Assembly: GCA_030783905.1 (NCBI GenBank)
Contig: JAQAHH010000006.1
Location: 645,219 to 709,218, forward strand
Origin: Bisgaard Taxon 45
GTDB taxonomy: Bacteria > Pseudomonadota > Gammaproteobacteria > Enterobacterales > Pasteurellaceae
Direction of reading: 5' to 3'
DNA: 64,000 nucleotides
The position numbers were made by a program, and so were the translations under genes. Within the stretch, counting starts at the first letter, position 1. Each line of letters starts with the position of its first letter. The notes below the pieces were generated by a model, which worked only from the letters and a program-made list of their open reading frames with translations, did no database searches and was not told where the DNA came from. Positions 54,761 to 64,000 of the stretch are shown here, piece by piece.

Positions 54761-55873
54761 TTATTCACGACAATATTGATAGTAAGCAGAACAAGCGCCC
54801 TCGGAAGAAACCATTAATGCACCATAAGCCGTGTCGGGATTACAACGTTTAGCAAAGAGCGGACAGTCTTTGGGCTTACATTGTCCTGTTAGCACTTCAC
54901 CGCAACGTGCAAGTGGGTCATCTGCGACTTTATGTGGGCGAATGCCAAAATAGCGTTCAGCATCAAATTGTTGATAAGCTGAAGTTAATTCCACCCCTGA
55001 TGCTGGAATTTCACCTAACCCACGCCATTCACTGGATACTTTTAATTGAAAAACGTCGTGCATCGCTTGTTGCGCGAGTAGGTTACCTTCTGATTGCACA
55101 ATACGTTTATATTGATTTTCAATTTCACAACGCCCTTCAACAAATTGTGTTACTAACATTACCGTTGCTTGTAGGAGATCAAGCGGCTCAAATCCTGTAA
55201 TCACAAATGGTTTATGAAAACGCGCGACTAATTCTTGATAAGGCAAGGTACCGATAATCATACTGACATGACCTGGTGCAATAAATCCATCAATCAAAAC
55301 CTGCTCTTGAGACAGTAATTGACGTAAGGTCGGAATAATCGTGATGTTTTGGCAAACAATAAAAAAATTGTTGATATTTTGTTGTCTTGCCTGTTGCAGC
55401 GTAATGGCAGTACTTGGTATGGTCGTTTCAAAACCTAAAGAAAAAAACACGACCTGTTTTGTTGGGTGTTGTTTAGCTAAGGCTAGGGCATCAAGGGGAG
55501 AATAAACGATGCGAATATCAAAACCTTTTGCTTTTGCCTCAAGAAGTGAACCTAAACGCCCTTTTACCCGCATGGCATCGCCAAAAGTACAAAAAATAAC
55601 ATTAGGCTGCATGGCAATCTCAAGGCAGATATCAATACGCCCCATTGGTAAAACACAAACAGGACAGCCCGGTCCATGAATAAATTGAATGTTTTCTGGT
55701 AATAAGTGATTTAAACCAAATTTAAAGATGGTATGCGTATGTCCACCGCACACTTCCATTAAATAAAGCGGACGGTCTTGATTAAACTGCGGTAGTTTTT
55801 CCATTAAATTTCGTAATTTCTCCAATAATTGGCGGGCAATCACGGGATTACGAAATTCATCGACAAATTGCAT
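54761..55873 (-). CDS. hypD: hydrogenase maturation protein HypD
   Basis: 370-residue iron-sulfur protein that, with HypC, assembles Fe(CN)2CO. Conserved motifs are MEVCGGHTHTIFKFG, HGPGCPVCVLP, FFSLGFETTIPSTA and GHVSMIIG. The C-terminal 4Fe-4S cysteines are in RCGEVLTGQCKPKDCPLFAKRC, followed by MVSSEGACSAYYQY. Length equals E. coli HypD (373) closely. It lies 8 bases after hypB and 32 bases before hypE. Confidence 0.96.
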   Translation of the reverse strand: MQFVDEFRNPVIARQLLEKLRNLMEKLPQFNQDRPLYLMEVCGGHTHTIFKFGLNHLLPENIQFIHGPGCPVCVLPMGRIDICLEIAMQPNVIFCTFGDAMRVKGRLGSLLEAKAKGFDIRIVYSPLDALALAKQHPTKQVVFFSLGFETTIPSTAITLQQARQQNINNFFIVCQNITIIPTLRQLLSQEQVLIDGFIAPGHVSMIIGTLPYQELVARFHKPFVITGFEPLDLLQATVMLVTQFVEGRCEIENQYKRIVQSEGNLLAQQAMHDVFQLKVSSEWRGLGEIPASGVELTSAYQQFDAERYFGIRPHKVADDPLARCGEVLTGQCKPKDCPLFAKRCNPDTAYGALMVSSEGACSAYYQYCRE

Positions 55874-55881
55874 AATATTAC

Positions 55882-56673
55882 CTATTTATGTTTATTCAGC
55901 CAATCTAACCATTGCGCCATCCCGTCACCGCGAGTGGAGGATAAACAGATAATCTCGATATTGGGGTTTACTTGTTTTGCATAAGCGATACATTTATCCA
56001 AATCAAACGTAACGTAAGGTAATAAGTCAATTTTATTAATAATCACCACTTGTGCCGCCGCAAACATATGAGGATATTTTAATGGTTTGTCTTCCCCTTC
56101 TGTCACCGACAAAATAGCTATTTTGGCGTATTCACCCAAGTCAAACTCGGCTGGGCAAACTAAATTACCTACATTTTCGATAAAGAGTAAGCTATCTTGC
56201 TGCGGTTGTAATTTTTCTAATGCGTGTGAAATCATTTTGGCATCTAAATGACAACCTTTACCGGTGTTAATTTGTAAGGCTGGCACGCCTGTTTCGCGAA
56301 TACGTTGAGCATCATTTTCTGTTTGTTGGTCACCTTCAATCACATAACAGCGTTGAGTCTGTTTTAATTGTAAGAGTGTGCTTGTCAACAGCGTTGTTTT
56401 ACCTGAACCTGGACTAGAAACCAGATTCAATGCAAGCATATTATTTTTCTTAAAAAATTGTCGGTTTAATTCTGCGAATTGATTGTTTTCGCCAAGCACA
56501 TCTTGCTCGATTTTTAGCAAACGTGTTTCTGTATCCGTTTGGGAAGACACCGGGCGGAATGTTGACAGTGAAAAGTGCGGTTGATTTTGGGGATGTTTGT
56601 GTTCATCCTCATGATGATGAGGTCGTGCTCCGATACGAACTTGTCCACTGCTACAGCCACATGTAGTACACAT
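55882..56673 (-). CDS. hypB: hydrogenase nickel-incorporation GTPase HypB
   Basis: 263-residue SIMIBI GTPase that delivers nickel with HypA. The N-terminal high-affinity nickel motif [10 protein letters not shown] is followed by a short His-rich stretch (HHHEDEHKH). G1 is [11 protein letters not shown], then the switch and metal site ([32 protein letters not shown]) and base motif INKIDLLPY. First gene of hypBDE. An FNR-like site lies about 70-84 bases upstream. An uptake signal is at 56573-56581. Confidence 0.96.
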   Translation of the reverse strand: MCTTCGCSSGQVRIGARPHHHEDEHKHPQNQPHFSLSTFRPVSSQTDTETRLLKIEQDVLGENNQFAELNRQFFKKNNMLALNLVSSPGSGKTTLLTSTLLQLKQTQRCYVIEGDQQTENDAQRIRETGVPALQINTGKGCHLDAKMISHALEKLQPQQDSLLFIENVGNLVCPAEFDLGEYAKIAILSVTEGEDKPLKYPHMFAAAQVVIINKIDLLPYVTFDLDKCIAYAKQVNPNIEIICLSSTRGDGMAQWLDWLNKHK

Positions 56674-56713
56674 AAATCTCTCCTTTCTGTCATTAAGGAT
56701 TACATATGATTAT

Positions 56714-56757
56714 TTATTAGACAACAAATTGGGCACGGTGTATCTGATCTTGATCAG
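56714..56757 (-). promoter_or_regulatory. hypB promoter with FNR-like site
   Basis: CTGAT-CTTG-ATCAG (56744-56757) is a perfect inverted repeat carrying both TGAT/ATCA FNR half-site cores (8 of 10 positions). A TAATAA -10-like hexamer (minus, 56719-56714) follows, with centres about 34 bases apart. CRP is an alternative reader. Confidence 0.55.
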
Positions 56758-56810
56758 AAATATAATAAAAAATGGAGTGGGGGAGACTAAAAAATGACAT
56801 CAGCCAGACG

Positions 56811-56863
56811 GAAAAAGGCAAGGGAAATAGCCATTATTTGAAAACATTTGGCGATTTCCCCTT
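56811..56863 (-). terminator. terminator after tgt
   Basis: On the minus strand AAGGGGAAATCGCC pairs with GGCTATTTCCCTT (small bulge), followed by GCCTTTTTC. It separates tgt from the hyp genes. Confidence 0.7.
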
Positions 56864-56919
56864 TGTACTCGCTCGGTGAGCACTTATTCATAATTGGTAT
56901 GAATAGGAGACGTATTAAA

Positions 56920-58191
<1,272 letters not shown>

Positions 58192-58285
58192 CTAACAATC
58201 TGTTCAGTTGTGCCGATTGGCTGTTTAAAGCGTACCAAATATGTTTTATTGTATGTGTACAACTGACATAAGTCAAACCACAGTA

Positions 58286-59635
58286 TTAGGCAACCACCAT
58301 AATTTCTGTCGCAACAATCACCACAATGAGTCCGACTAACATCGGTACTGAAATCCGTTTTACCACTTCAAATGGGGAGATTTTTGCCATCCCGGATACT
58401 GCGACAACTACACCAGATACTGGAGAGAGGCTACGACCAAGATTCGAGGCTTGTAGCATTGGAATAGTTAAGTAAGCCGGGTTAATGCCCATATGTGTCG
58501 CTAATTTGGGAATTAATTCAACAAACGCATAGAAAGGGGCATTACCTGAACCCGTTGTGATTGCGGCAAGTGCTGTGATGAGTGCCAGTGCGAGCATCAT
58601 TAAGAATCCCCCGCTACTGACGGACTGTACCGAGTCGATTAAGGCATGAATAAAGCCTATTGTACTCAATCCTTGTGCAAAAACACCCGCGGCGACAAGC
58701 AAAATCACCACGCCAGAGAAAGCATCCGCCATACCTTGATAAGCAACATTTAAGTTTTCATAGACTTTTTTGGCGCTAAAGGTGCGTAAAAAATCAATTA
58801 AAGCAACGAGGAATAAACAAATAACAATAATGGTAATGATGTGAAGCTCGGGTGCAAGTTGACCATCAAAGACCAGTACGCCAATAATCGGCGTAAAGGG
58901 TAAAATGGCATAAAACCGCGGTGCTGAGGTTTGGATTTCACTTACTGCTAACATTTCTGCACGATGTCCTTCTTTACGATCGAGGTAACGCTGCCAAAAG
59001 AAATGGGCAATCGCGATAGAGATAATTGCCAGAATGGAAATCGGTAAGGTGAGATGAAAAGCAAAATCTAACAATGGCATTTTTGATACTTCTGCCGCAA
59101 GCACGACATCACCAGAAGTAGGCGACAGAATAATGGCGGCCGGGGAGGCACAAATAGAGGCGGCGGCACCGCGTGAAATACCCACATTGACCATGATCGG
59201 AAACAGCGTTGCCATTAATAACACACCTAAACCCGTTGCGGAAGGAACGGCTAATGACATTAAACAAGCAAGGAAATAAGCAACTATCATTAAAAGATAA
59301 GGGGATTTAATGTATTTGAGCGGTTGAGAGGCGAGTTTTACCACCATGTCGTTTGCCCCTATATGTGTCATGTAAGCTGCAAAGCCACATAACACCATAA
59401 TCAGCATACCAAGGTTGCCCCCACGATTCATTAAGAGGTATTTGACATATTCAAATACATCGAGGTAGACACTACCCGTTGATTTGACACTATTCGGTAG
59501 GATGGTTTTATCTAATAACACACTACAAAGCAATAATAATAAACCGATGGTCATCAGCACGCCAGTGGCAGAATAGCCTTTGACAATGTAATAGCCAACG
59601 AGAATAACGGCAATTAAGCCAATAATTAGATCCAT
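58286..59635 (-). CDS. dcuC: anaerobic C4-dicarboxylate transporter, DcuC family
   Basis: 449-residue polytopic membrane carrier with about 11-12 helices of the DcuC family, which exports succinate and exchanges it for fumarate or malate in anaerobic cells. Family marks include SLAVPSATGLGVLLMATLFPIM, SPAAIILSPTSGDVVLAAE, TTGSGNAPFYAFVELIP and LQASNLGRSLSPVSGVVVAVSGM. GGAG precedes the ATG. Fits functionally with frdABC at the left end of the window (fumarate respiration). Exact substrate direction cannot be read from sequence; the symbol marks the family. Confidence 0.82.
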   Translation of the reverse strand: MDLIIGLIAVILVGYYIVKGYSATGVLMTIGLLLLLCSVLLDKTILPNSVKSTGSVYLDVFEYVKYLLMNRGGNLGMLIMVLCGFAAYMTHIGANDMVVKLASQPLKYIKSPYLLMIVAYFLACLMSLAVPSATGLGVLLMATLFPIMVNVGISRGAAASICASPAAIILSPTSGDVVLAAEVSKMPLLDFAFHLTLPISILAIISIAIAHFFWQRYLDRKEGHRAEMLAVSEIQTSAPRFYAILPFTPIIGVLVFDGQLAPELHIITIIVICLFLVALIDFLRTFSAKKVYENLNVAYQGMADAFSGVVILLVAAGVFAQGLSTIGFIHALIDSVQSVSSGGFLMMLALALITALAAITTGSGNAPFYAFVELIPKLATHMGINPAYLTIPMLQASNLGRSLSPVSGVVVAVSGMAKISPFEVVKRISVPMLVGLIVVIVATEIMVVA

Positions 59636-59674
59636 AATTAATCTCCATTTAATAATATAAGACAGGATATTGTG

Positions 59675-60430
59675 CTATCCTATTAATTGTATAATTTTTT
59701 CAGTGATATCAGCGGGGCTGGCAGGAAGATGTGTGCTCGCAACGGCATGTAAGGGAGCCAAATCCCCGATACAAACCGAATAATCAGCATAGTGTAATAA
59801 CTCGATATCATTCATATCGTTACCAAAGGCAACGTATTTGGCTTGGCCTATATAGGTCGTTAAGGTATGGTATTTGTTGATGTGTTTGGCGGTAATATCT
59901 AGATTAAATCCTCCGTTTGTTTCGCAGTGTTCGATGAAATTGACGTCTAAGTGTGCTAACTGCTGTTTGAAGAAAAGAAATTGTGTTTGCGTCAGATTAA
60001 GTAAAATGGTTTTGATAGGCTGTTGTATCGCTGAGAGCGGTCGGTTTTGAGCCAATTTTGCTGGATCAATGTTGTGTTCAATGCTATGTGCTTGACGAAG
60101 ACGTTTACTGTAATCCCAGCAGTCATCAGCTAAATAATCTAAATCCCATTCCTCAATCCAATGTTTGATTTGCATAAAGGCAACCGCTGGAATTGGCTTT
60201 TGCACACTAATTTGCTTATTGACTTGGGTGATGGCACCATTCCCCCCAATCAACATCGCCTGTTGGAGTTGGGGGTTAAGTAATGGAAGTTGATCGCGAA
60301 TAGGGCGTGCTGAGGCAAAAATCAGCTGATGACCTTTTTGCATCAGCTGTTCAAGGGCGTGTTGAATGTCGAGCGGAATCCGTTTGCCGTCAAAGCAAAT
60401 GGTGCCGTCTAAATCAAATACAAAGATCAT
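59675..60430 (-). CDS. HAD-superfamily hydrolase, Cof/IIB type
   Basis: 251-residue phosphatase-like protein. Motif I is FVFDLDGTICFDG with the nucleophile Asp, motif II lies in LIFASARPIRDQ, and motif IV is AFGNDMNDIELLHYADYSVCIGD. The type IIB cap lies between (residues about 80-185). Such enzymes dephosphorylate sugar phosphates, FMN or other small metabolites; I cannot tell which. The ATG at 60430 overlaps the queA stop (TGATG) by 1 base, so it is translationally coupled to queA. Confidence 0.87.
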   Translation of the reverse strand: MIFVFDLDGTICFDGKRIPLDIQHALEQLMQKGHQLIFASARPIRDQLPLLNPQLQQAMLIGGNGAITQVNKQISVQKPIPAVAFMQIKHWIEEWDLDYLADDCWDYSKRLRQAHSIEHNIDPAKLAQNRPLSAIQQPIKTILLNLTQTQFLFFKQQLAHLDVNFIEHCETNGGFNLDITAKHINKYHTLTTYIGQAKYVAFGNDMNDIELLHYADYSVCIGDLAPLHAVASTHLPASPADITEKIIQLIG

Positions 60431-61521
60431 CAATCAAGTCCGTTGACCTGAGGATTTTTGCTGATAAACATCGCATCGCCATAACTGAAAAAACGGTAAC
60501 GATTTTCGACCGCACTTTGGTATGCCTGCATGGTATGGCGATAGCCGGCGAAAGCAGACACCAACATAATCAATGTACTTTCTGGCAAGTGGAAGTTGGT
60601 AATCAGGCAATCAATTACGCGGAATGGTTTGCCTGGATAAATAAAAATTGACGTATCGGAAAAATAAGGCGTAATTAAGGCGTTTTCCCCTTTTTCTTCC
60701 GTCGCTAATGCCGCACTTTCGACGGAACGCACCGACGTGGTACCTACAGCAATCACACGTTTGCCCGCTTGTTTGGTGGCAATAATTGCGTCACACACTT
60801 CTTGAGATACTTCTACATATTCTGCGTGCATTTTGTGATCTTCAATCTGTTCGACGCGCACGGGTTGAAATGTGCCCGCACCAACATGTAAAGTCACAAA
60901 AGCAAAGTTAACCCCCTTTGCCTTTAATTGCGCTAATAACGCATCGTCAAAATGCAAACCGGCAGTTGGTGCCGCAACTGCGCCCGGGACTTTGTTATAA
61001 ACGGTTTGATAACGTTCTTTATCGGCGTCTTCATCAGGACGGTCAATATAAGGGGGCAATGGCATATGCCCAATTTGTTGTAACACGTCTAAAAGTGCGG
61101 TCTGTTTTTGCCCGATTTCTAATTCAAATAAGGTATCGTGGCGTGCAACCATGATCATTTTGACGCCATTATGCTCACCTAACTTATCTTCGCCTAACCA
61201 CAGTTCCGCCCCTTCTTTCGGTGCTTTTGAGGAGCGCACATGAGCCAAAAAGCGTGTATCGGATAAAATCCGCTCGACCAACACTTCCACCTTACCGCCA
61301 CTGGCTTTGCGACCGAACATGCGAGCAGGAATCACGCGCGTGTTATTAAAAATTAATAAATCGCCTGCATGAATTTGCTCAAGGATATCCGCAAAAGTGC
61401 GGTGGGTAATCTCACCATTTTCGCCGTTAAGTTGTAATAAGCGACTAGCGGTGCGATCCGGTTTGGGGTAACGAGCAATCAGCTCATCGGGTAAGTCAAA
61501 ATAAAAGTCAGAAACACGCAT
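60430..61521 (-). CDS. queA: S-adenosylmethionine:tRNA ribosyltransferase-isomerase
   Basis: Converts preQ1 in tRNA to epoxyqueuosine using the ribosyl part of SAM. 363 residues. It starts [20 protein letters not shown], with [64 protein letters not shown] and [12 protein letters not shown] all conserved. No clear ribosome site precedes the ATG at 61521. Three uptake signals lie within (60509, 61093, 61395). First gene of a unit with the HAD gene and perhaps dcuC. About 120 bases upstream is the terminator of a predicted small RNA or leader. Confidence 0.97.
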   Translation of the reverse strand: MRVSDFYFDLPDELIARYPKPDRTASRLLQLNGENGEITHRTFADILEQIHAGDLLIFNNTRVIPARMFGRKASGGKVEVLVERILSDTRFLAHVRSSKAPKEGAELWLGEDKLGEHNGVKMIMVARHDTLFELEIGQKQTALLDVLQQIGHMPLPPYIDRPDEDADKERYQTVYNKVPGAVAAPTAGLHFDDALLAQLKAKGVNFAFVTLHVGAGTFQPVRVEQIEDHKMHAEYVEVSQEVCDAIIATKQAGKRVIAVGTTSVRSVESAALATEEKGENALITPYFSDTSIFIYPGKPFRVIDCLITNFHLPESTLIMLVSAFAGYRHTMQAYQSAVENRYRFFSYGDAMFISKNPQVNGLD

Positions 61522-61642
61522 AAATAGGGTTATAAAAAGTTATCTAAAAAAATCGTGGGCGTAAGTCTAGTGTGAATTCCGCTCTTGCACAAGGAAAAAT
61601 CTAGATTTTATTGCTCAGCATCGAATTGAAATGATTTGGGAC

Positions 61643-61710
61643 AAAAAAAAGCCCTTTCAAGAAGGACGAAAGGGCTAAATATATTTGGAGTCATACTTTT
61701 TAGGGTATGT
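61643..61710 (-). ncRNA. predicted ~68-nt small RNA or attenuated leader
   Basis: On the minus strand a promoter is followed by a short transcript and a textbook intrinsic terminator. The -35 is TTGCAT (61743-61738), the spacer 16 bases, and the -10 a consensus TATAAT (61721-61716). The terminator is AGCCCTTTC pairing with GAAAGGGCT (61676-61668 and 61658-61650) plus eight Ts. A first hairpin CATAC-loop-GTATG precedes an unpaired AU-rich linker. This is the architecture of an Hfq-type small RNA. Because queA starts about 120 bases further on the same strand, a queA leader with attenuation is the alternative. No known RNA family recognised. Confidence 0.5.
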
Positions 61711-61715
61711 GTCGG

Positions 61716-61743
61716 ATTATACACACAAAAATAACAAATGCAA
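61716..61743 (-). promoter_or_regulatory. promoter of the predicted small RNA
   Basis: TTGCAT, 16-base spacer, TATAAT, reading leftward; transcription would start near 61710. Confidence 0.6.
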
Positions 61744-62049
61744 CATTTTTTTAACAATCATATGTGTAAGCGTATTGTGTGAGAACGAGCGTAAAATGAA
61801 CGCATTCAAAGGATGATTTATTTAGCCTATTAAAAATCACACGAGATGAGAGGTTGCGAAAACGGTAAAAGCTCGGTAGATTTTTTCGGAAAATTTTGAG
61901 TGAAATCACAAAATGAAGAAAAGTCTTTACAAAATATTGTTCGTTTTTAATACATGTGTTATTCATATTTCGAATTATTTGAGTATTTTTAGATAAGCTC
62001 TGAAAAATAATTTATTACATAAATTAATAATATGTTAAGGGAATGTATT

Positions 62050-64000
62050 ATGAGTAAATTAGGTGTTAATTTTATTGGCGCTATTGGTTCTAGAGCAGGA
62101 AGTCTTGACTCATTTCTTGGGGCAGGATTAGCTGTTTCTGATTGTAATAATGATAAAGATGCAAAGCTTGCTGCTTCTATTAGTGGTATTGGTGGTTTTT
62201 TGAGTAATTTTCCATCGACACTCGGTCGAGTGGGTAATGTTCTTGGACTTGCATCCTCATTAAGGAATATTGAAGTTGCTGTAAAGACGCGGAATATTTC
62301 ACATATTAAACTCAATGATATTTATTCTCTTGGCGCTGCTGTTGCAGGATTGACAGGGGCAAGTTATTTAGCTGCTACATTGTCTGTAGGAGGGCTCATA
62401 CTTACGTTATCTGATTTAGTGGGGTCAGGAGGTTCTCAAAGGCAGTGTAATAACAAAAATAAAACTCCCCCAACACCTGGAGATTTAGTTCAACCTAAGG
62501 ATTCTCCGAATCCTGGTCCTGCTGGAGATGTTCCTTTAGGATGCCCATTAATTATTGATATGGATAAAAATGGGATTAAAACAATTTCTGTAAATAAGAA
62601 TGTATTATTTGATTTAGATAATAATCTCTTTGCAGAAAATACAGGATGGGTTGGAGAAGGAGATGCATTATTAGTTTGGGACCGTGATAATAATGGTTTT
62701 ATTGATTCTGGGAATGAATTATTTGGTAATCATACTATGTTAGCAAATGGTGATAAAGCCGCTAATGGATTTATTGCTCTTCATTCTTTGGATAGTAATG
62801 GGGATAATATTTTTGATGCTAAAGACGATAAATGGCTAACATTGCAATTATGGTTTGATCATAATCAAAATGGAATTTCAGAAGATGGTGAACTTGTTAA
62901 ATTGAGTGAATCAGGGATAAAAAGTATTGACCTTTCATATAGGAATATTGATATAACTGATGAAAATGAAAATGTTCACCGTCAGATCTCAAGAGTTACA
63001 TGGGAAAATGGAGAGGAGTCAGATATTACAGATGTTTGGTTTAAAAAGAATTCATCAAAGTCTTTTTATAAAGAACAGATTGATGTTAGTGAAGATATAA
63101 AAGAAATGCCAAATATTGTTGCTTTTGGGAATTTATTAAATTTACATGAAGCAATGGTTAAATCTCCCCACTTAGTTTATGTTATTCAAGAATATATTGA
63201 TTCGTCTTTTGAAGATAGAAAACAGTTATTAGAACATTTAATTTATGAATGGACAGGAGTTAGTCATATTACATCAAGTAGTCGTGGAAATTTTATTGAT
63301 GCAAGAAAGCTACATTCTCTAGAGATCTTATTTGGAGAGGAGTTTAGACAAAGAGGGATAAATCTTAATCCAAACAGAGCTGCAGCAGAAATTTTGGAAA
63401 AAGAGTTTAATAAGTTTGCTTCTTATGTAATGGCTCAGTTAGAGTCTAAAACAATTTATCGAGATATTTTTAGTATTACTTCTTTTAATATAAATTCTGA
63501 GGGTGAGTTAGAGTTTGATTGGAGTAAGCTAAATAGTAAGATTGAGGATTTAGTCAAGGGAAATAATTTATTAGAGGCAAAGCATATTCTATCAATATAT
63601 AAAAATATTGGTATTTATAATAATGACTATCAAGTAGAAATTAATAAAAATCTATCTGCACTTTCTGAACATAGAAAAGAAATAGCTTATTTAATTAATA
63701 GTTTTTTAGTAGAAGGTACTTTAAAGGATGATATTTTGGAGGGAAGTAATGATGATGATATTTTAATAGGGAAATTAGGTAATGATACTATTAATTCAGG
63801 AGCCGGTAATGATGTTCTAGTTGGAGGGCGAGATAATGATGTGATGCGTGGTGGTTTAGGTGCAGATACTTATATCTTTAGTAAAGGGCATGGCCAAGAT
63901 TTAATTTATGAGGACTCAGATTCGACTCACCGTGCGAGAGATATTGATACAATTCGTTTTACAGATGTTTCCTCACAAGAAGTCAAATTCCGTCGTTTGG
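62050..64000 (+). CDS. FrpC/ApxIV-like RTX-family protein (3' end beyond window)
   Basis: Open for 650 codons to the window end without a stop. Residues 1-135 are Gly/Ala-rich with hydrophobic stretches, no Sec signal peptide. A Pro-rich linker (about 143-165) follows. Residues 166-340 resemble the calcium-binding module of Neisseria FrpC and Actinobacillus ApxIVA, with EF-hand-like loops DRDNNGFIDSGNEL (211), DSNGDNIFDAKDD (248) and DHNQNGISEDGEL (270), and DITDVWFKK. Residues 340-555 are helical and unassigned. RTX repeats GGxGNDxL begin near 558 (IGKLGNDTINSGAGNDVLVGG), then GGLGADTYIFSKGHGQD. Type I secretion is expected. Strongly AT-rich, with ATA and AGA codons unlike its neighbours, suggesting acquisition. 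Function (toxin, adhesin or other) not determined. Confidence 0.85.
   Translation, partial: MSKLGVNFIGAIGSRAGSLDSFLGAGLAVSDCNNDKDAKLAASISGIGGFLSNFPSTLGRVGNVLGLASSLRNIEVAVKTRNISHIKLNDIYSLGAAVAGLTGASYLAATLSVGGLILTLSDLVGSGGSQRQCNNKNKTPPTPGDLVQPKDSPNPGPAGDVPLGCPLIIDMDKNGIKTISVNKNVLFDLDNNLFAENTGWVGEGDALLVWDRDNNGFIDSGNELFGNHTMLANGDKAANGFIALHSLDSNGDNIFDAKDDKWLTLQLWFDHNQNGISEDGELVKLSESGIKSIDLSYRNIDITDENENVHRQISRVTWENGEESDITDVWFKKNSSKSFYKEQIDVSEDIKEMPNIVAFGNLLNLHEAMVKSPHLVYVIQEYIDSSFEDRKQLLEHLIYEWTGVSHITSSSRGNFIDARKLHSLEILFGEEFRQRGINLNPNRAAAEILEKEFNKFASYVMAQLESKTIYRDIFSITSFNINSEGELEFDWSKLNSKIEDLVKGNNLLEAKHILSIYKNIGIYNNDYQVEINKNLSALSEHRKEIAYLINSFLVEGTLKDDILEGSNDDDILIGKLGNDTINSGAGNDVLVGGRDNDVMRGGLGADTYIFSKGHGQDLIYEDSDSTHRARDIDTIRFTDVSSQEVKFRRL

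Larger units (their letters stand above)
61522..62049. other. queA / RTX gene divergent intergenic region
   Basis: 528 bases. The left part contains the predicted minus-strand small RNA with promoter and terminator (61643-61743). The right part (61750-62049) is AT-rich and shows no recognisable gene; it presumably contains the promoter of the RTX gene, with an AAGGGA ribosome site at its end. Confidence 0.6.

Noticed and set aside
61522..61710. preQ1 riboswitch ahead of queA
   Set aside because: The RNA folds into two simple hairpins; I cannot find the preQ1-I pseudoknot pattern (A-rich tail pairing into the loop) or an anti-terminator alternative.
61751..62315. Minus-strand frames of 71 and 108 codons near the start of the RTX gene
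   Set aside because: They lie in AT-rich intergenic DNA or antisense to the RTX gene, whose start has a good ribosome site and calcium-module homology; no support for the opposite strand.

Overview
The window is chromosomal DNA of a Pasteurellaceae gammaproteobacterium, most likely Pasteurella multocida. Three things support this. Every housekeeping protein reads as a close relative of its E. coli or Haemophilus counterpart. The 9-base DNA uptake signal AAGTGCGGT (or its complement) occurs at least 22 times, several of them in terminator hairpins. The combination of nikKLMQO/nimR-type, hvf-type and mop genes is typical of the family. There is no rRNA operon, no CRISPR array, and no transposase, integrase or phage gene that I can recognise. 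Two genes are cut by the window edges: frdC on the left and an RTX-family gene on the right.

Layout. 1-5 kb: fumarate reductase frdABC (minus), epmA, and an orphan AfuA-type binding protein. 5-12 kb: acnB, ybaB-recR-topB, secG and tRNA-Leu(GAG). 12-15.3 kb: an ECF sigma factor with a 66-residue zinc-type anti-sigma factor, facing an hvf operon (DoxX-like HvfX, HvfA precursor peptide with six EGKCG motifs, HvfB DUF692/MNIO enzyme, HvfC partner), i.e. a ribosomally made copper-binding peptide system. 15.7-33 kb: a QseBC-like two-component system, mop, smpB, ubiD, arcA, the alternative ribosomal proteins rpmE2-rpmJ2, dsbD, purH-(phosphoethanolamine transferase)-purD under a PurR box, glyA, and yajC-secD-secF.

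33.2-56.7 kb is one coherent functional block for anaerobic formate-to-hydrogen metabolism. It holds nickel uptake (nikKLMQO with the MerR-type regulator nimR), hydrogenase maturation (hypA, hypC, hypF, hypE, hypD, hypB and protease hycI), a selenocysteine formate dehydrogenase H (fdhF, in-frame UGA at 39254-39256 followed by a SECIS hairpin), and a ten-gene hydrogenase-4 operon hyfABCDEFGHI plus a hycH/hyfJ homologue. Formate oxidation, proton reduction, membrane antiporter-like modules, nickel supply and active-site assembly are thus encoded side by side. The block lies exactly between tgt and yajC, splitting the queA-tgt-yajC-secD-secF order known from E. coli. This suggests an old insertion. 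FNR-like sites in front of hyfA and hypB, and a 13-base motif shared by the nikK promoter and the hyfA/hypF intergenic region, hint at joint control by anaerobiosis and nickel.

56.9-61.5 kb: tgt, a DcuC-type carrier, a HAD phosphatase and queA. The 61.5-62.05 kb gap contains a likely ~68-nt small RNA or attenuated leader (minus strand). From 62.05 kb an AT-rich FrpC/ApxIV-like RTX gene runs off the end.
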